A stretch of 64,000 nt of DNA from JANOMH01 sp031422295 (GCA_031422295.1 JANOQM010000099.1:62001-126000); one strand, 5' to 3'; numbered from the stretch's first letter, positions 41,182 to 50,893 are shown. Made by a program: numbers and translations. Notes: generated by a model from the sequence alone, not told the origin.

Positions 41182-43170
41182 TCAGTAGTCGGTTTCGACA
41201 TAAACCCCGGAACAATCATACGCCACCGCCGCTGCAGTCGCTGCATTGGTCATGAAGCAACGGGGGGTCAGGAACTGGGTGTTGGCAGGCAGATCCGTCG
41301 TGATTTCCTGCTCGAACACAGCCCCCGTTACATCATCCACCACCCGCACCCAGACCGATGCACCATTCGGAGCAGCATACAGGTAAAGCGTATACAGCCC
41401 GCCGGTCGCGATATTGAAATTTGCGCCCATATCCACCAGCGTCGGGGCACCGGTCGCGTCATTGCTGACCAATTGCCAGCGCGTATGGGTGCCACGTTCA
41501 AAACCGATGCCGACAGCGTTAACCATCGTTGCCAACGTCGTGGTTGTCGCCAGCGCAGTGGTCACACCATTCAGCCCAAAGAACGCCATGCCGGTGGCCT
41601 GTAATGTCGTCAGCGAAATCCGGCTGACGTAGGTCCAGCCGCCCTGACCTGCCGCATTGCCGCGCCAGCACACAAAGGCCGCACTGCGCTGTTCTGCCGC
41701 CGCACTGGCCGTCGCTGCCGAAGTCACGCGCCACCGCCGGATCCCCGAGACCAGTGTCCCCGCCGCCGGGATCGGTGTGGACACCGTCCCAACAGCGGTT
41801 TGCGCCATGCCCTCTACAATGATCGTGGTGCTGGCGGAGGGTGTCCAGCGGGCAACCCGGGTTAGGCCGATGTGCGATTGCACAGAAAACTCGCGCCCAC
41901 CGGGACGCATCACATCCACCCACGTAGCCCCAGCCCGGTTGCGACCATAAACCGACAGCTTGCCTGCTGCAGGTGCTGCTGGGGGGGCCGATTGACCGCT
42001 TAGTACCAGCGGTTTTGGCAGTTCCACCCGGCCCGATGTGCGGTCAATCTGCAATGCATCGAAATAGCTGGACCCGTCGGGGCTGACTTTGAAACTGAAA
42101 TCATCATTGGCCAGCAGACCGATCAGGGCACGGGTGCTGAACCCGGTTTTGAAAGCCAAGGCTGCGTCGTTGGCCGCAGCGTTCTTGTTCACCGTAGCCT
42201 CAATACTGGTGCCTGCATTGTTCAGCAAAATCGCAGGAGTATTAACTGACAGCCGGTTGGTCGCATCTGCGGTCGCTCCGCCAAGGCCCAGTTGACCAGC
42301 AGTCAGATTGGCCTGTGGCATGGCGACGGTCGTCACCGCATTGGCAAAAGTGACGGTGGGCGTGTTGATGACCGTTGTTCCGCCCGCCCCAACCGTGGCG
42401 GAACCCAGATTGATCACCGTGGTGGACCCCGACACCGCCCCGGTGCCCAAGTTGACAGTTTTGGTCGTCGCCGCAGCCGTGGCCCCGGTGCCGACCCCAT
42501 AGGTCGCCGTGGCAGTTGAACTGCCCAAGGTCGCGGCTGGCCCGGTGACCGAAAAACTGCCCGATGCGCTAAACGCCCCGGTCGAGGTCAAGTTGCCAGA
42601 GGCTGTAACTGTATTCGTCGCAGTCAGCGTGCCAGCAAACGTCTTGTTGCCGGTAAAATTTTGGGTCCCAGCCAGCCCGGCAATTTCAGTATCGACATCT
42701 GGAAGGGCATAGGTCCGGGTTGTGGCCGTTGGCAAGGCGGCCAAATTGAAGGCGGCCACTTTGGTCGGGTCAGCTGCATGGGTCAGCTCAAAATCGGCAT
42801 CCGAAAACACCGAACCACCTCCACCGGACGAACTGGCCGCAGCCCAAGCAATGCCCGTCCAAACCAGCAAGGCCAACTCGTCGGCCACCCAGGCCAACCA
42901 GCCGGTTCTGGGTGTCAACCGCAACCATGCCCCACCGATCCGGTAGACCACATTCAGGTCCCACCCCGCCCAGTCGCCCGTCGCCCCGGACGCCACGATA
43001 TAGCGGTCACCATCCACCGGCAGTGCGGGCGGTGCGGTCAGGTTCCGGTCAATGACGGCCAGCTGCACCACCGCATCCAGCAGTTGGACGGCCTCATTAT
43101 GGGTCACATGCTTTTGCGCCTGTGACGGCTGGATATAGGGCAAGCTTAGATTTGTTGATGTATCGGACAT
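41182..43170 (-). CDS. DUF2793-domain protein with tail-fibre-like Ala/Thr/Ser-rich repeats
   Basis: A 662-residue protein. The N-terminal about 100 residues (LPYIQPSQAQKHVTHNEAVQ, LPVDGDRYIVA, WLAWVADE) match DUF2793. This domain is frequent in Rhodobacterales and in some phage or gene-transfer-agent loci. Residues about 130-330 are Ala/Thr/Ser/Gly rich with short beta-strand repeats (for example TVNLGTGAVSG, TVINLGSATV), like phage tail-fibre shafts. The C-terminal half has several predicted beta domains. GGGAGG precedes the ATG. No secretion signal is seen. It interrupts an otherwise standard rfb operon. Confidence 0.72.
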   Translation of the reverse strand: MSDTSTNLSLPYIQPSQAQKHVTHNEAVQLLDAVVQLAVIDRNLTAPPALPVDGDRYIVASGATGDWAGWDLNVVYRIGGAWLRLTPRTGWLAWVADELALLVWTGIAWAAASSSGGGGSVFSDADFELTHAADPTKVAAFNLAALPTATTRTYALPDVDTEIAGLAGTQNFTGNKTFAGTLTATNTVTASGNLTSTGAFSASGSFSVTGPAATLGSSTATATYGVGTGATAAATTKTVNLGTGAVSGSTTVINLGSATVGAGGTTVINTPTVTFANAVTTVAMPQANLTAGQLGLGGATADATNRLSVNTPAILLNNAGTSIEATVNKNAAANDAALAFKTGFSTRALIGLLANDDFSFKVSPDGSSYFDALQIDRTSGRVELPKPLVLSGQSAPPAAPAAGKLSVYGRNRAGATWVDVMRPGGREFSVQSHIGLTRVARWTPSASTTIIVEGMAQTAVGTVSTPIPAAGTLVSGIRRWRVTSAATASAAAEQRSAAFVCWRGNAAGQGGWTYVSRISLTTLQATGMAFFGLNGVTTALATTTTLATMVNAVGIGFERGTHTRWQLVSNDATGAPTLVDMGANFNIATGGLYTLYLYAAPNGASVWVRVVDDVTGAVFEQEITTDLPANTQFLTPRCFMTNAATAAAVAYDCSGVYVETDY

Positions 43171-43267
43171 GAAACCTCCCGGGGATAGCTGCAGGCGGGA
43201 AAGTTCCATTGATTGATGAATGACGTGGGAATCGACCGTTCAGATACTGTCAGGTTTGGTTAACCAT

Positions 43268-44308
43268 TCAGTTTTTCTGCCCCAGTCGCTGGCCAACACC
43301 GGCGCGGTTTTGCAAGGGCTGCCACCATGCCTCATTGTCCAGAAACCACTGCACCGTCCGCTCCAACCCTTGTTCCAGCGTCACCGACGGCCGCCAGCCC
43401 AGTTCGTCACGGATACGTTTTGGATCAATGGCATAGCGCATGTCATGCCCGGGCCGGTCGGTAACAAAAGCAATCTGATCAGCATAGGGGGCGGCCTTGG
43501 GCCGCTTGGTATCCAGAATGGCGCAGATCATCCGGACAATATCAATATTGCGGGCCTCATTTTCGCCGCCGATATTGTAGGATCGGCCCACCTGGCCGCG
43601 CTGCACAACCGTCAGCAACGCATCGGCGTGATCCTCGACATACAGCCAGTCGCGGACATTTTCGCCCTTGCCATAGACCGGGATTGGCTGCCCTGCCAAA
43701 GCCTTAAGGATAACTACCGGGATCAGTTTTTCGGGAAAGTGGAAGGGTCCGTAATTGTTCGAACAATTGGTCATCACCACCGGCAGGCCGTAGGTTTCAT
43801 GCCAGGCCCGGACCAGATGGTCAGACGCAGCCTTGGACGCCGAATAAGGCGAGTTGGGGGCATAAGGAGTTTCCTCGGTAAACTGCCCCTCAGCACCCAG
43901 TGACCCGAAGACTTCATCGGTTGAGATGTGGTGAAACCGAAAATCGTCAGGTTTGTCGCGACCCACCCAATAGGTCCGGGCCGCCTCGAGCATATTGAAC
44001 GTACCCGTAATATTGGTGTCGATGAAGTCGGCAGGGCCGTCGATTGATCTGTCTACATGGCTTTCCGCTGCCAAGTGCATCACGGCATCAGGCTGATGGG
44101 CCGCAAAAATCCGGTCCAATGTGGCACGGTCGCGAATATCGGCCTGTTCGAACATATAACCCGGCGCATTTGATACGCCCGCCACATTATCCAGACAGGC
44201 CGCATAGGTCAGCGCATCCAGATTAACCACAGAATGCCCGGCGCGGACCGCGTGGCGGACCACGGCTGACCCGATAAACCCGGCCCCGCCGGTGACAAGC
44301 AGTTTCAT
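43268..44308 (-). CDS. rfbB: dTDP-glucose 4,6-dehydratase
   Basis: A 346-residue extended SDR, step two of dTDP-rhamnose synthesis. TGGAGFIGSAVVRH is the NAD loop, HLAAESHVDRSIDGP and the YSASKAASDHLVRAW catalytic motif are complete, and NNYGPFHFPEKLIP follows. The ATG overlaps the rfbC stop (TGATG). A GTG one codon earlier is an alternative. Confidence 0.92.
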   Translation of the reverse strand: MKLLVTGGAGFIGSAVVRHAVRAGHSVVNLDALTYAACLDNVAGVSNAPGYMFEQADIRDRATLDRIFAAHQPDAVMHLAAESHVDRSIDGPADFIDTNITGTFNMLEAARTYWVGRDKPDDFRFHHISTDEVFGSLGAEGQFTEETPYAPNSPYSASKAASDHLVRAWHETYGLPVVMTNCSNNYGPFHFPEKLIPVVILKALAGQPIPVYGKGENVRDWLYVEDHADALLTVVQRGQVGRSYNIGGENEARNIDIVRMICAILDTKRPKAAPYADQIAFVTDRPGHDMRYAIDPKRIRDELGWRPSVTLEQGLERTVQWFLDNEAWWQPLQNRAGVGQRLGQKN

Positions 44309-44874
44309 CACACGCCCTCATACACAAATGGCGACACAAAATCGGCCAGCAACAGGGCTGCTGTATCTTTCGCGCTCAACACGACGCGGGCGGTATCAAA
44401 ACCCCAGTCGATCCCGATGGCCGGATCATCAAACCTGACAGCGCCGTCGCATTCCGGGGCATAATAATCGGTGCATTTATAGACAATCTCAGTATCCGGG
44501 GCGCGGGTCGCAAAGCCGTGCAAGAAACCCTTAGGCACCAGTAATTGCTTGCCATTTTCCGCAGTCAGTTCAATGCCAAACCACGCGCCATAAGTTGGCG
44601 ACCCACGGCGCACATCGACGGCAACATCGAACACAGCACCCTTGCCACAGCGTACGAGTTTATCCTGCGCATGTGGTGGGGATTGGAAATGCAGACCGCG
44701 CACCGTGCCGACCGCCGCCGAAAGTGAATGGTTATCCTGCACGAAATCCAGATCAATCCCGTGGCTGGCCAATACCTTGCGCGACCAGCTTTCGGAAAAG
44801 AACCCGCGCGCATCACCGTGCCGGGCGGGGGTCAGAATCAGGACACCCGCCAGTTTGGTTTTTTCTATCAACAT
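44308..44874 (-). CDS. rfbC: dTDP-4-dehydrorhamnose 3,5-epimerase
   Basis: A 188-residue RmlC-type cupin. Features include DARGFFSESW, FVQDNHSLS, VRGLHFQSPPHAQDKLVRC and GFLHGFATRA. The start MLIEKTKLAGVLIL with GGAG six bases upstream is preferred over an ATG four codons earlier. First gene of the rfb transcription group. Confidence 0.9.
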   Translation of the reverse strand: MLIEKTKLAGVLILTPARHGDARGFFSESWSRKVLASHGIDLDFVQDNHSLSAAVGTVRGLHFQSPPHAQDKLVRCGKGAVFDVAVDVRRGSPTYGAWFGIELTAENGKQLLVPKGFLHGFATRAPDTEIVYKCTDYYAPECDGAVRFDDPAIGIDWGFDTARVVLSAKDTAALLLADFVSPFVYEGV

Positions 44875-44936
44875 CAGGCGCTCCATTCACTTTAAGCGCC
44901 CGACTTAGCAATGCCCGGGGCTGCTGTCAGCCCCTT

Positions 44937-46118
44937 TCAGATCAGCGGCATCCGGCGCATCCGGCCCGGCGCGTCCGGGTTGTGATATTTGTTCGGCACC
45001 CCATGGTCGCGCAACAGGCCCGCGCAATGGGCCAGTTTGCCCGCATCCAGTGACACCCCCAGCCCGGGTCCCTTGGGCAATGCGATATAATTATCCTTGG
45101 GCGTAAACGGCCCTTCGGCGATCACGTCAAACGGTTGCTGGCGCAGCAAGGATTGGTTGGGTTCGCGGATATGCGGATGGGCAGCGCAGGCGTGCAGATA
45201 AGCGGCGGTTTCAAGGCCGGACCCGCCGGAATAGCACCAGAAATCCACCCCCGCCCCCTGACAGGCCGACACAAAACGCAACATCGCTGAAAACCCGCCA
45301 AAGCCCGCGACGTCAGACACGATGGCATCGGGCACGCCGTAGGCCACGGCCTTGGCCAGATCGGTGTTATGGCCGGAAAACGGGATCCCGGTCCTTTCCC
45401 GCAACCGCTTCATCCCGGACCAATCCGGCGTCGGATCCTCCCAGTTGCGCACCCCGGCCTCTGCGAACGCCGAAGCCAGATACACGGCAGATGGCACCGA
45501 AAACGCCTGATCGCTGTCGATCCGCAGCATCGCATCTGGGCCAAGGGCCGCGCGCAGCGCCTGCACCAGCCGGATATTGGCGTTCAAATCGGGCGCAGAC
45601 ACCTTGCCTTCGAAAAATGTCGTCCCGTGCATTTCGCGCAGACCCAAACAGTAGTCCACCACCTGTTCGACCGTGGCCTCACCGCCCTTGCCGTCCTGCG
45701 GCAAACGGTAGCTGAAATAGTCAGTAAACGGAATCCGGTCGCGGTGAATGCCGCCCAGCACATTGGCCACCGGTTGACCCCACAGCTTGCCGCGCAAATC
45801 CCACAGGGCAATCTCGACCCCGCCCCATGCTCCGCGCAGTCCATAATCGGTCACGGAATGGGCGGCAGGCATCGACGGTAACACTCTGCGTTCCAGCCCG
45901 GCCAAATCCAACGGGTCCTGCCCAATCAGCAGCGGCGCAAAACTGTCGATCAGCCGGGCCGATCCATGCGACGGGGCCTCGCCAATGCCGATCAACCCAT
46001 CGGTGGTTTCAACCTCGACCACAGTTTTGGTGAACCCGTCCAACGCGCCGTAGGACCACAAATAGGGGGCCTCAAGCGGGATCAGAACCGGCGTGGCGCG
46101 GATGGTGCGAATTTTCAT
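44937..46118 (-). CDS. Enolase-superfamily (mandelate racemase/muconate lactonizing type) enzyme, likely sugar-acid dehydratase
   Basis: A 393-residue enolase-superfamily protein with the N-terminal capping domain (MKIRTIRATPVLIPLEAPY) and barrel domain. Metal-ligand regions are visible as LRIDSDQAF, WEDPTPDW and the SGHNTD/ VSDVAGFGG strands. The substrate is not identifiable; aldonate or aldarate dehydration is the best guess. It sits next to the two-component genes and near a sugar importer and SMP-30 lactonase, which suggests a role in the same sugar-acid pathway. Confidence 0.72.
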   Translation of the reverse strand: MKIRTIRATPVLIPLEAPYLWSYGALDGFTKTVVEVETTDGLIGIGEAPSHGSARLIDSFAPLLIGQDPLDLAGLERRVLPSMPAAHSVTDYGLRGAWGGVEIALWDLRGKLWGQPVANVLGGIHRDRIPFTDYFSYRLPQDGKGGEATVEQVVDYCLGLREMHGTTFFEGKVSAPDLNANIRLVQALRAALGPDAMLRIDSDQAFSVPSAVYLASAFAEAGVRNWEDPTPDWSGMKRLRERTGIPFSGHNTDLAKAVAYGVPDAIVSDVAGFGGFSAMLRFVSACQGAGVDFWCYSGGSGLETAAYLHACAAHPHIREPNQSLLRQQPFDVIAEGPFTPKDNYIALPKGPGLGVSLDAGKLAHCAGLLRDHGVPNKYHNPDAPGRMRRMPLI

Positions 46119-46201
46119 CAGGCGGGCCTTTGGAAGATGCTTAGCAGAAAATCCTAAGCCTTGCGGCGCGATTCGCTTGCCTGAATGCGGCAGGTTCTGG
46201 A

Positions 46202-46933
46202 CTAATGTTTTTGGCCGCCGATCCAATCCTGCAACTCAGCCTCGGCGCGTTCTAACGCGCCATAGTTCAGCAACTTGCGCAAAATCGCTGTGGTCACGGC
46301 GCGGGACCGCAGATTGAACTGACTTTCGCTGCCGGTCGTTTGGCCGGTTGCCTGATAGACATCCAGCTTGTCATAGATCTGCTGCAACCGATTTTGCACA
46401 GACCGCAGTGACATGCGGCGGCGATCAGCGATGGCGCGGTCAGTCAGGCCCAGCGCGATGTCGACCAGTATCTCGTACTCCGCATCGGTAAATCCACCGG
46501 TCTGGCCGAAACTCATCGCTTGGGTGCCGCGCACCTCGCGGTCAATGACACATTGATTTTCAACGAAGATACTACGCAAAGCCAGCTTTAGCCGCTCTTC
46601 CGATGCCGATTTCAGGACATAGCCATAGGCCGCCCCATCGGGCACAATCCGGCTGACACCACGGACATAGGCCTCGTCTGCGTAGTTCGACCAGAACAAA
46701 ATCCGGGTGCCGGGCCGTTCACGCCAGATAGTACGGGCAGCCTCGATTCCGGTCCTCGGCTGCATTTGCAGGTCCATGACGATATGGGCCTTGTCATGCT
46801 GACGGGCCAGAACTTCGCCTTCGCCACCACTCGCGGCCTCGATCACTGCGCTGCATTCCGGCAAGGCAGCATTGACGGATTCGTGTAAATAGGACCGGTG
46901 CAGTGGGTCATCTTCGACAATCAGCACTTTCAT
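46202..46933 (-). CDS. NarL/FixJ-like response regulator
   Basis: A 243-residue regulator with an N-terminal receiver domain (MKVLIVEDDP, phosphorylation site D54 in VMDLQM, K in YVLKSASEE) and a C-terminal LuxR-type helix-turn-helix (FTDAEYEILVDIALGLTDR, broken at about residues 147-200). Its start overlaps the stop of the histidine kinase by 4 bp. It is probably the activator or repressor of the divergent sugar transporter operon; this is inference from arrangement. Confidence 0.85.
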   Translation of the reverse strand: MKVLIVEDDPLHRSYLHESVNAALPECSAVIEAASGGEGEVLARQHDKAHIVMDLQMQPRTGIEAARTIWRERPGTRILFWSNYADEAYVRGVSRIVPDGAAYGYVLKSASEERLKLALRSIFVENQCVIDREVRGTQAMSFGQTGGFTDAEYEILVDIALGLTDRAIADRRRMSLRSVQNRLQQIYDKLDVYQATGQTTGSESQFNLRSRAVTTAILRKLLNYGALERAEAELQDWIGGQKH

Positions 46934-48162
46934 TCTGCGGCTACCTTTTGGACCGGGGCGGCCAAGGTAATGCTGACCTTGGTGCCCGGCCCGTCTGCCC
47001 CGGAGGCCATGGCAAAGCGGGCGGCAATCAGCCTTGCGCGGGTTTTCATATTCTCGATACCACTGCCGCCACGCCCTTTGGGCCGGGGCATCCCTTGTCC
47101 ATCGTCGCTGATTGTGATCACAATCTGCGCTTGCGCCAGCCCCAGATGCACGGTGACGACGCTTGCCTGCGCATGGTTTACAGCATTGTTGATCGCTTCT
47201 TGGGCAATCCGGAACAAGGCCACACCGACCGACGGTGGCAACGCATCGATTGTGCCAAATGTGGCATCCGACAATACACCACGCAAAGGTTGACCGGAAT
47301 CCCGGATTGCCCGGTCCAGATGGTTTTCCACTGCATCGGCAAATCCGAACAAATGCAGCACCGATGGTTTGGCGGCCTCGATGATCTGGCGCAGGGCCTG
47401 CATGGAGTGGTGCAATGACTGAGACAAAGGCAGCAAGTCAGCGCCGTTAACCGCTTTCGTCGTATTCAGCCGCTCCAGCCTTCGGGCCAGCCGGGTCAGA
47501 TCGGCAAGGGTCTGATCATGGAGGTCCATGCCAATTCTTTGCCGCTCGCCCTCTAACGCTTCGGTCAGACGCAACGCGCCCTGCCGCAGGCCCTCTTCGC
47601 GCGCCCGCGCCTCAGCTTCGACAATCGCCGATTGCCGGGCCTGCGCGGCGGCCCGCAAGGCAAAGAAATACGGCGACAGAAGTTCGGCCACATAGCGTCC
47701 GTTTCGAATATCGTCGGGGCCATAACGGCCGGGTTCGTGCAAAGAACAGGACAGCGCACCAATAATTTCGCCATGCACAATCATCGGCAGATGAATGCGG
47801 CTGCGCAACTGGTGTTCGAAAATTGGTCCAAAGGCCGGGTGATCGCGCCCGGCGGCGAAATCAATACGTGCATCCGCCGTCAACATATGATCGACTTTGC
47901 CGGTCAGCAGGGCCCGGATCGGGCTGTTGGCCACCGGCGCATGGGCCATGCGGCCCCAGTCGGTATCAATCCCGGATTCGTACGCCGTATGAAACCGACC
48001 GTCATCGCGGACAATGCACACATCCAAGTGATCATGCGGAATGATTGCGGCGATCTCGGCCCCGACGGCCCGGATCGCCGACCCGAAATCCAGCTGTCCA
48101 GCAAGCAGGCGGGCAATCCGAAAGAATTGGTTCAGCCGGGCGGTGGGGGCAATTTTCACCAT
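46930..48162 (-). CDS. Cytosolic GAF-domain histidine kinase (HisKA_3)
   Basis: A 410-residue kinase with no membrane segment. An N-terminal GAF-like sensor (about residues 15-170) is followed by a coiled coil and the HisKA_3 dimerisation domain with phospho-acceptor H215 in MDLHDQTLADL. The C-terminal HATPase has AQEAINNAVNHAQA and DDGQGMP ... GRGGSGIENM. It overlaps the response regulator gene. The cytoplasmic GAF suggests that it senses an intracellular signal. Confidence 0.83.
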   Translation of the reverse strand: MVKIAPTARLNQFFRIARLLAGQLDFGSAIRAVGAEIAAIIPHDHLDVCIVRDDGRFHTAYESGIDTDWGRMAHAPVANSPIRALLTGKVDHMLTADARIDFAAGRDHPAFGPIFEHQLRSRIHLPMIVHGEIIGALSCSLHEPGRYGPDDIRNGRYVAELLSPYFFALRAAAQARQSAIVEAEARAREEGLRQGALRLTEALEGERQRIGMDLHDQTLADLTRLARRLERLNTTKAVNGADLLPLSQSLHHSMQALRQIIEAAKPSVLHLFGFADAVENHLDRAIRDSGQPLRGVLSDATFGTIDALPPSVGVALFRIAQEAINNAVNHAQASVVTVHLGLAQAQIVITISDDGQGMPRPKGRGGSGIENMKTRARLIAARFAMASGADGPGTKVSITLAAPVQKVAAE

Positions 48163-48239
48163 CACTTGACATCCTGCGACACGTCTCAAAAATCATGACG
48201 CAGTTCGGGGCGTCTGACCATGGGGTCATCCCCCCGGCT

Positions 48240-48257
48240 TTTGCGGGAACCCGCAAA
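48240..48257. promoter_or_regulatory. 8-bp inverted repeat in the kinase / sugar-operon divergent region
   Basis: TTTGCGGG and CCCGCAAA flank a 2-bp centre, between the divergent kinase gene and the sugar-binding-protein gene. It may be an operator for the response regulator. A TTGACA at 48166-48171 is a rightward -35 candidate with no good -10. The ribosome site of the next gene is AGGGAGAG. Confidence 0.4.
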
Positions 48258-48370
48258 GAACATGCCTGAAACGCCCTATACAGCCCCACCAACGATAATT
48301 CATCCTGCCGCTACCGATCAAGGAGGCCGCCACATTCGGCGGGATCGTAAGAATTCATAGGGAGAGAGAC

Positions 48371-49378
48371 ATGACTGCCAAGACATTGATGCTTGCTTCT
48401 GTTGCGCTGCTGACAGCACTGCCTGCCATTGCCGACACTTCTGGCATGCGCATTGCCCTGTCCAACAACTACGCCGGAAATTCGTGGCGTCAGGCGATGC
48501 TGACCAGTTGGGAAACTGTGACTGGCCCCGCCGTGGCATCCGGTGTCGTCGCCGCCGCTGACGCCTTCACCACTGCCGAAAATCAGGCCACCGAACAGGC
48601 CGCCCAGATTCAGAACATGATTCTGGAAGGGTATGACGCAATTGTCGTGAATGCTGCATCCCCCACTGCCCTGAACGGCGCGATCAAAGAGGCCTGCGAT
48701 GCCGGTATTATCGTGGTGTCCTTTGACGGGATCGTCGATGAACCCTGTGCGTGGCGCATCGCTGTGGATTTTGCCGAAATGGGCCGGGGTCAGGTGGAAT
48801 ATCTGGCGGGCAAGCTGCCCGAGGGTGGCAATTTGCTGGAAATCCGCGGCCTTGCCGGGGTGTTTGTGGATGATGAGATCAGCGCGGGCATTCATGCGGG
48901 CGTGGCGGAATATCCGCAGTTTACCATTGTCGGGTCAGTCCACGGTGACTGGGCACAGGATGTCGCCCAGAGGGCTGTCGCGGGAATCCTGCCGTCTTTG
49001 CCCGAGATTGTCGGTGTCGTGACCCAAGGTGGCGACGGTTATGGCGCGGCCCAGGCGATCTTGGCCGCGGGCCGCGACATGCCTACCATCATCATGGGCA
49101 ACCGGCAGGACGAACTGGCCTGGTGGGCGGAGCAAAAGGCGGCGACAGGTTATGAAACCATGTCGGTATCTATCGCGCCCGGCGTGTCTACGCTGGCATT
49201 CTGGGTGGCCCAGCAAATTCTGGACGGCAAAGAAGTGCCAAAGGACCTGACAGTGCCGTTCCTGTCAATCAGTCAGGCCTCGCTAGAGGCTGATCTGGCC
49301 AATACCCCCGCAGGTGGTGTGGCCAATGTCGAATACAGCATGGAAGATTCCATCGCCGTGATCGAAGGTGCGATGTAA
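48371..49378 (+). CDS. Periplasmic sugar-binding protein, RbsB-like
   Basis: A 335-residue family-4 (Peripla_BP_4) binding protein with a signal peptide (MTAKTLMLASVALLTALPAIA, cleavage after IA-D). The mature sequence starts DTSGMRIALSNNYAGNSWRQ and has two-lobed periplasmic-binding features (GYDAIVVNAASPTAL, VVSFDGI). First gene of a CUT2 importer, followed by a hairpin, an RbsA-type ATPase and two RbsC-type permeases. The sugar is not identifiable. Confidence 0.87.
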   Translation: MTAKTLMLASVALLTALPAIADTSGMRIALSNNYAGNSWRQAMLTSWETVTGPAVASGVVAAADAFTTAENQATEQAAQIQNMILEGYDAIVVNAASPTALNGAIKEACDAGIIVVSFDGIVDEPCAWRIAVDFAEMGRGQVEYLAGKLPEGGNLLEIRGLAGVFVDDEISAGIHAGVAEYPQFTIVGSVHGDWAQDVAQRAVAGILPSLPEIVGVVTQGGDGYGAAQAILAAGRDMPTIIMGNRQDELAWWAEQKAATGYETMSVSIAPGVSTLAFWVAQQILDGKEVPKDLTVPFLSISQASLEADLANTPAGGVANVEYSMEDSIAVIEGAM

Positions 49379-49404
49379 GCTTTTCGACTGAAACGCGAAA
49401 CCTT

Positions 49405-49440
49405 ACCCGTCGCTGCATCGCTGACGGTGCAGCGACGGGT
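49405..49440 (+). terminator. 13-bp perfect hairpin between binding-protein and ATPase genes
   Basis: ACCCGTCGCTGCA pairs perfectly with TGCAGCGACGGGT around a 10-nt loop. There is no T-run. As in the other importer here, it probably stabilises or limits transcripts so that binding protein outnumbers ATPase. Confidence 0.7.
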
Positions 49441-49462
49441 CCGCCTTGGCCGGATCTCACTT

Positions 49463-50893
49463 ATGCGCCCTGTCATTGAAGTTGATAACGCCCATGTCCG
49501 CTACGGCGAAGTGGTGGCGCTGGACGGGGTCAGCCTGTCGGTAGCCCCCGGCGAATGTATCGGGCTGGTCGGGCATAATGGTGCAGGCAAATCGACCCTT
49601 GTGAACATCATCAACGGCGGACTGACCCCGCAGCAGGGGCAGATGTCCAGCGATGGCGCGGCCTTGCCTGCCTATTCCATCAGCATTGCACGTGCCCAGG
49701 GGCTGGCTTGCGTGTTTCAGGAACTCTCGCTGTGTCCGAACCTGACACTCATCGAAAACACCCGGCTGATGCACCGCTCGCTTGGCGGGTTCGGTTGGCG
49801 GACCCGCGCCCGCGCCATCATCAACGCCAGCCTTGACACTGTATTTCCCGGCCATGGGCTCGACCCGCGCGCGCAGGTCGGCACCCTGTCCATCGCCCAG
49901 CGCCAGATGGTCGAAATCGCCATGGCCTTTTCTGATGCAGGCATCGCGCCCCGCCTTGTGATACTGGATGAACCGACATCCTCGCTGGATGCCGCTTTGG
50001 CCGCCCAACTACTGACCCATATACGCCGCTTCGTTGCGGGCGGCGGCGCGGTGATCCTGATCTCGCATATCCTGTCCGAGGTTCTGACCACCTGCACCCG
50101 CATCGTCGTGATGAAAGACGCGCGGATCGTGGCCGAAAATCCGGCCGCTGCCTTTACTCAACACAGCCTTGTTGCCGCCATGGGCAGTGTGGCGCACCCC
50201 CAAACCACCCGGCGCCAAGCCCGTGACGCGCCCGCCATCCTGACCCTGAAAACTAACGGCCTGCCGTTTACCGCCCGCAAGGGAGAGGTTATCGGCCTCG
50301 CGGGGCTTGGCGGCCACGGCCAGACCGACATGCTGCTGGCCCTGTTTGATACCCAAAGCCCGCACTGGTGGCCCGCCCGTGACCCTACCGTTACCTTTGT
50401 CGCAGGCGACCGCCGCCTGAATGGCGTGTTCGATTTGTGGAGCATTCTGCGCAACATGTCCGTGGCCAGCCTGCCCGACCTGGCCCGGCGCGGGATAGTT
50501 CAGACCGCTACGGAAACGCAACGCGGGGCCGCTTGGAAAACCCGCATCGGAATCCGCACCCCCGATATGACCAACAAGATTCTGTCCCTGTCTGGCGGCA
50601 ATCAGCAAAAAGTCCTGTTCGCCCGGGCGCTGTCCACCCGCGCCCCGGTGGTGCTGATGGACGACCCGATGCGCGGCGTGGATATCGGCACCAAGCAAGA
50701 GGTTTACGGCATGATCCGGGCCGAGGCTGACACCGGCCGCACATTCATCTGGTATTCCACCGAGATGGATGAAATGCAGCTGTGCGACCGGGTCTATGTG
50801 TTCCGGAACGGCGGTATCGTGGCGGAACTGACCGGCGATCAGATCACCGAAAACGTGATTCTGGCCGCGTCGTTCAAAGCCGAGGCCGCATGA
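49463..50893 (+). CDS. Sugar ABC transporter ATP-binding protein, RbsA-type (two-domain)
   Basis: A 476-residue tandem ATPase of the CUT2 class. The first domain has Walker A GHNGAGKST, a signature-like LSIAQRQMVEIA, and Walker B LVILDEPTSSLD. The second domain has a degenerate Walker A (GLGGHGQTD) but an intact LSGGNQQKVLFARAL and VLMDDPMRGVDIG, which is usual for RbsA. The ATG at MRPVIEVDNAHVRYGE was chosen because upstream codons come from the hairpin. It overlaps the next permease by 4 bp. Confidence 0.85.
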   Translation: MRPVIEVDNAHVRYGEVVALDGVSLSVAPGECIGLVGHNGAGKSTLVNIINGGLTPQQGQMSSDGAALPAYSISIARAQGLACVFQELSLCPNLTLIENTRLMHRSLGGFGWRTRARAIINASLDTVFPGHGLDPRAQVGTLSIAQRQMVEIAMAFSDAGIAPRLVILDEPTSSLDAALAAQLLTHIRRFVAGGGAVILISHILSEVLTTCTRIVVMKDARIVAENPAAAFTQHSLVAAMGSVAHPQTTRRQARDAPAILTLKTNGLPFTARKGEVIGLAGLGGHGQTDMLLALFDTQSPHWWPARDPTVTFVAGDRRLNGVFDLWSILRNMSVASLPDLARRGIVQTATETQRGAAWKTRIGIRTPDMTNKILSLSGGNQQKVLFARALSTRAPVVLMDDPMRGVDIGTKQEVYGMIRAEADTGRTFIWYSTEMDEMQLCDRVYVFRNGGIVAELTGDQITENVILAASFKAEAA

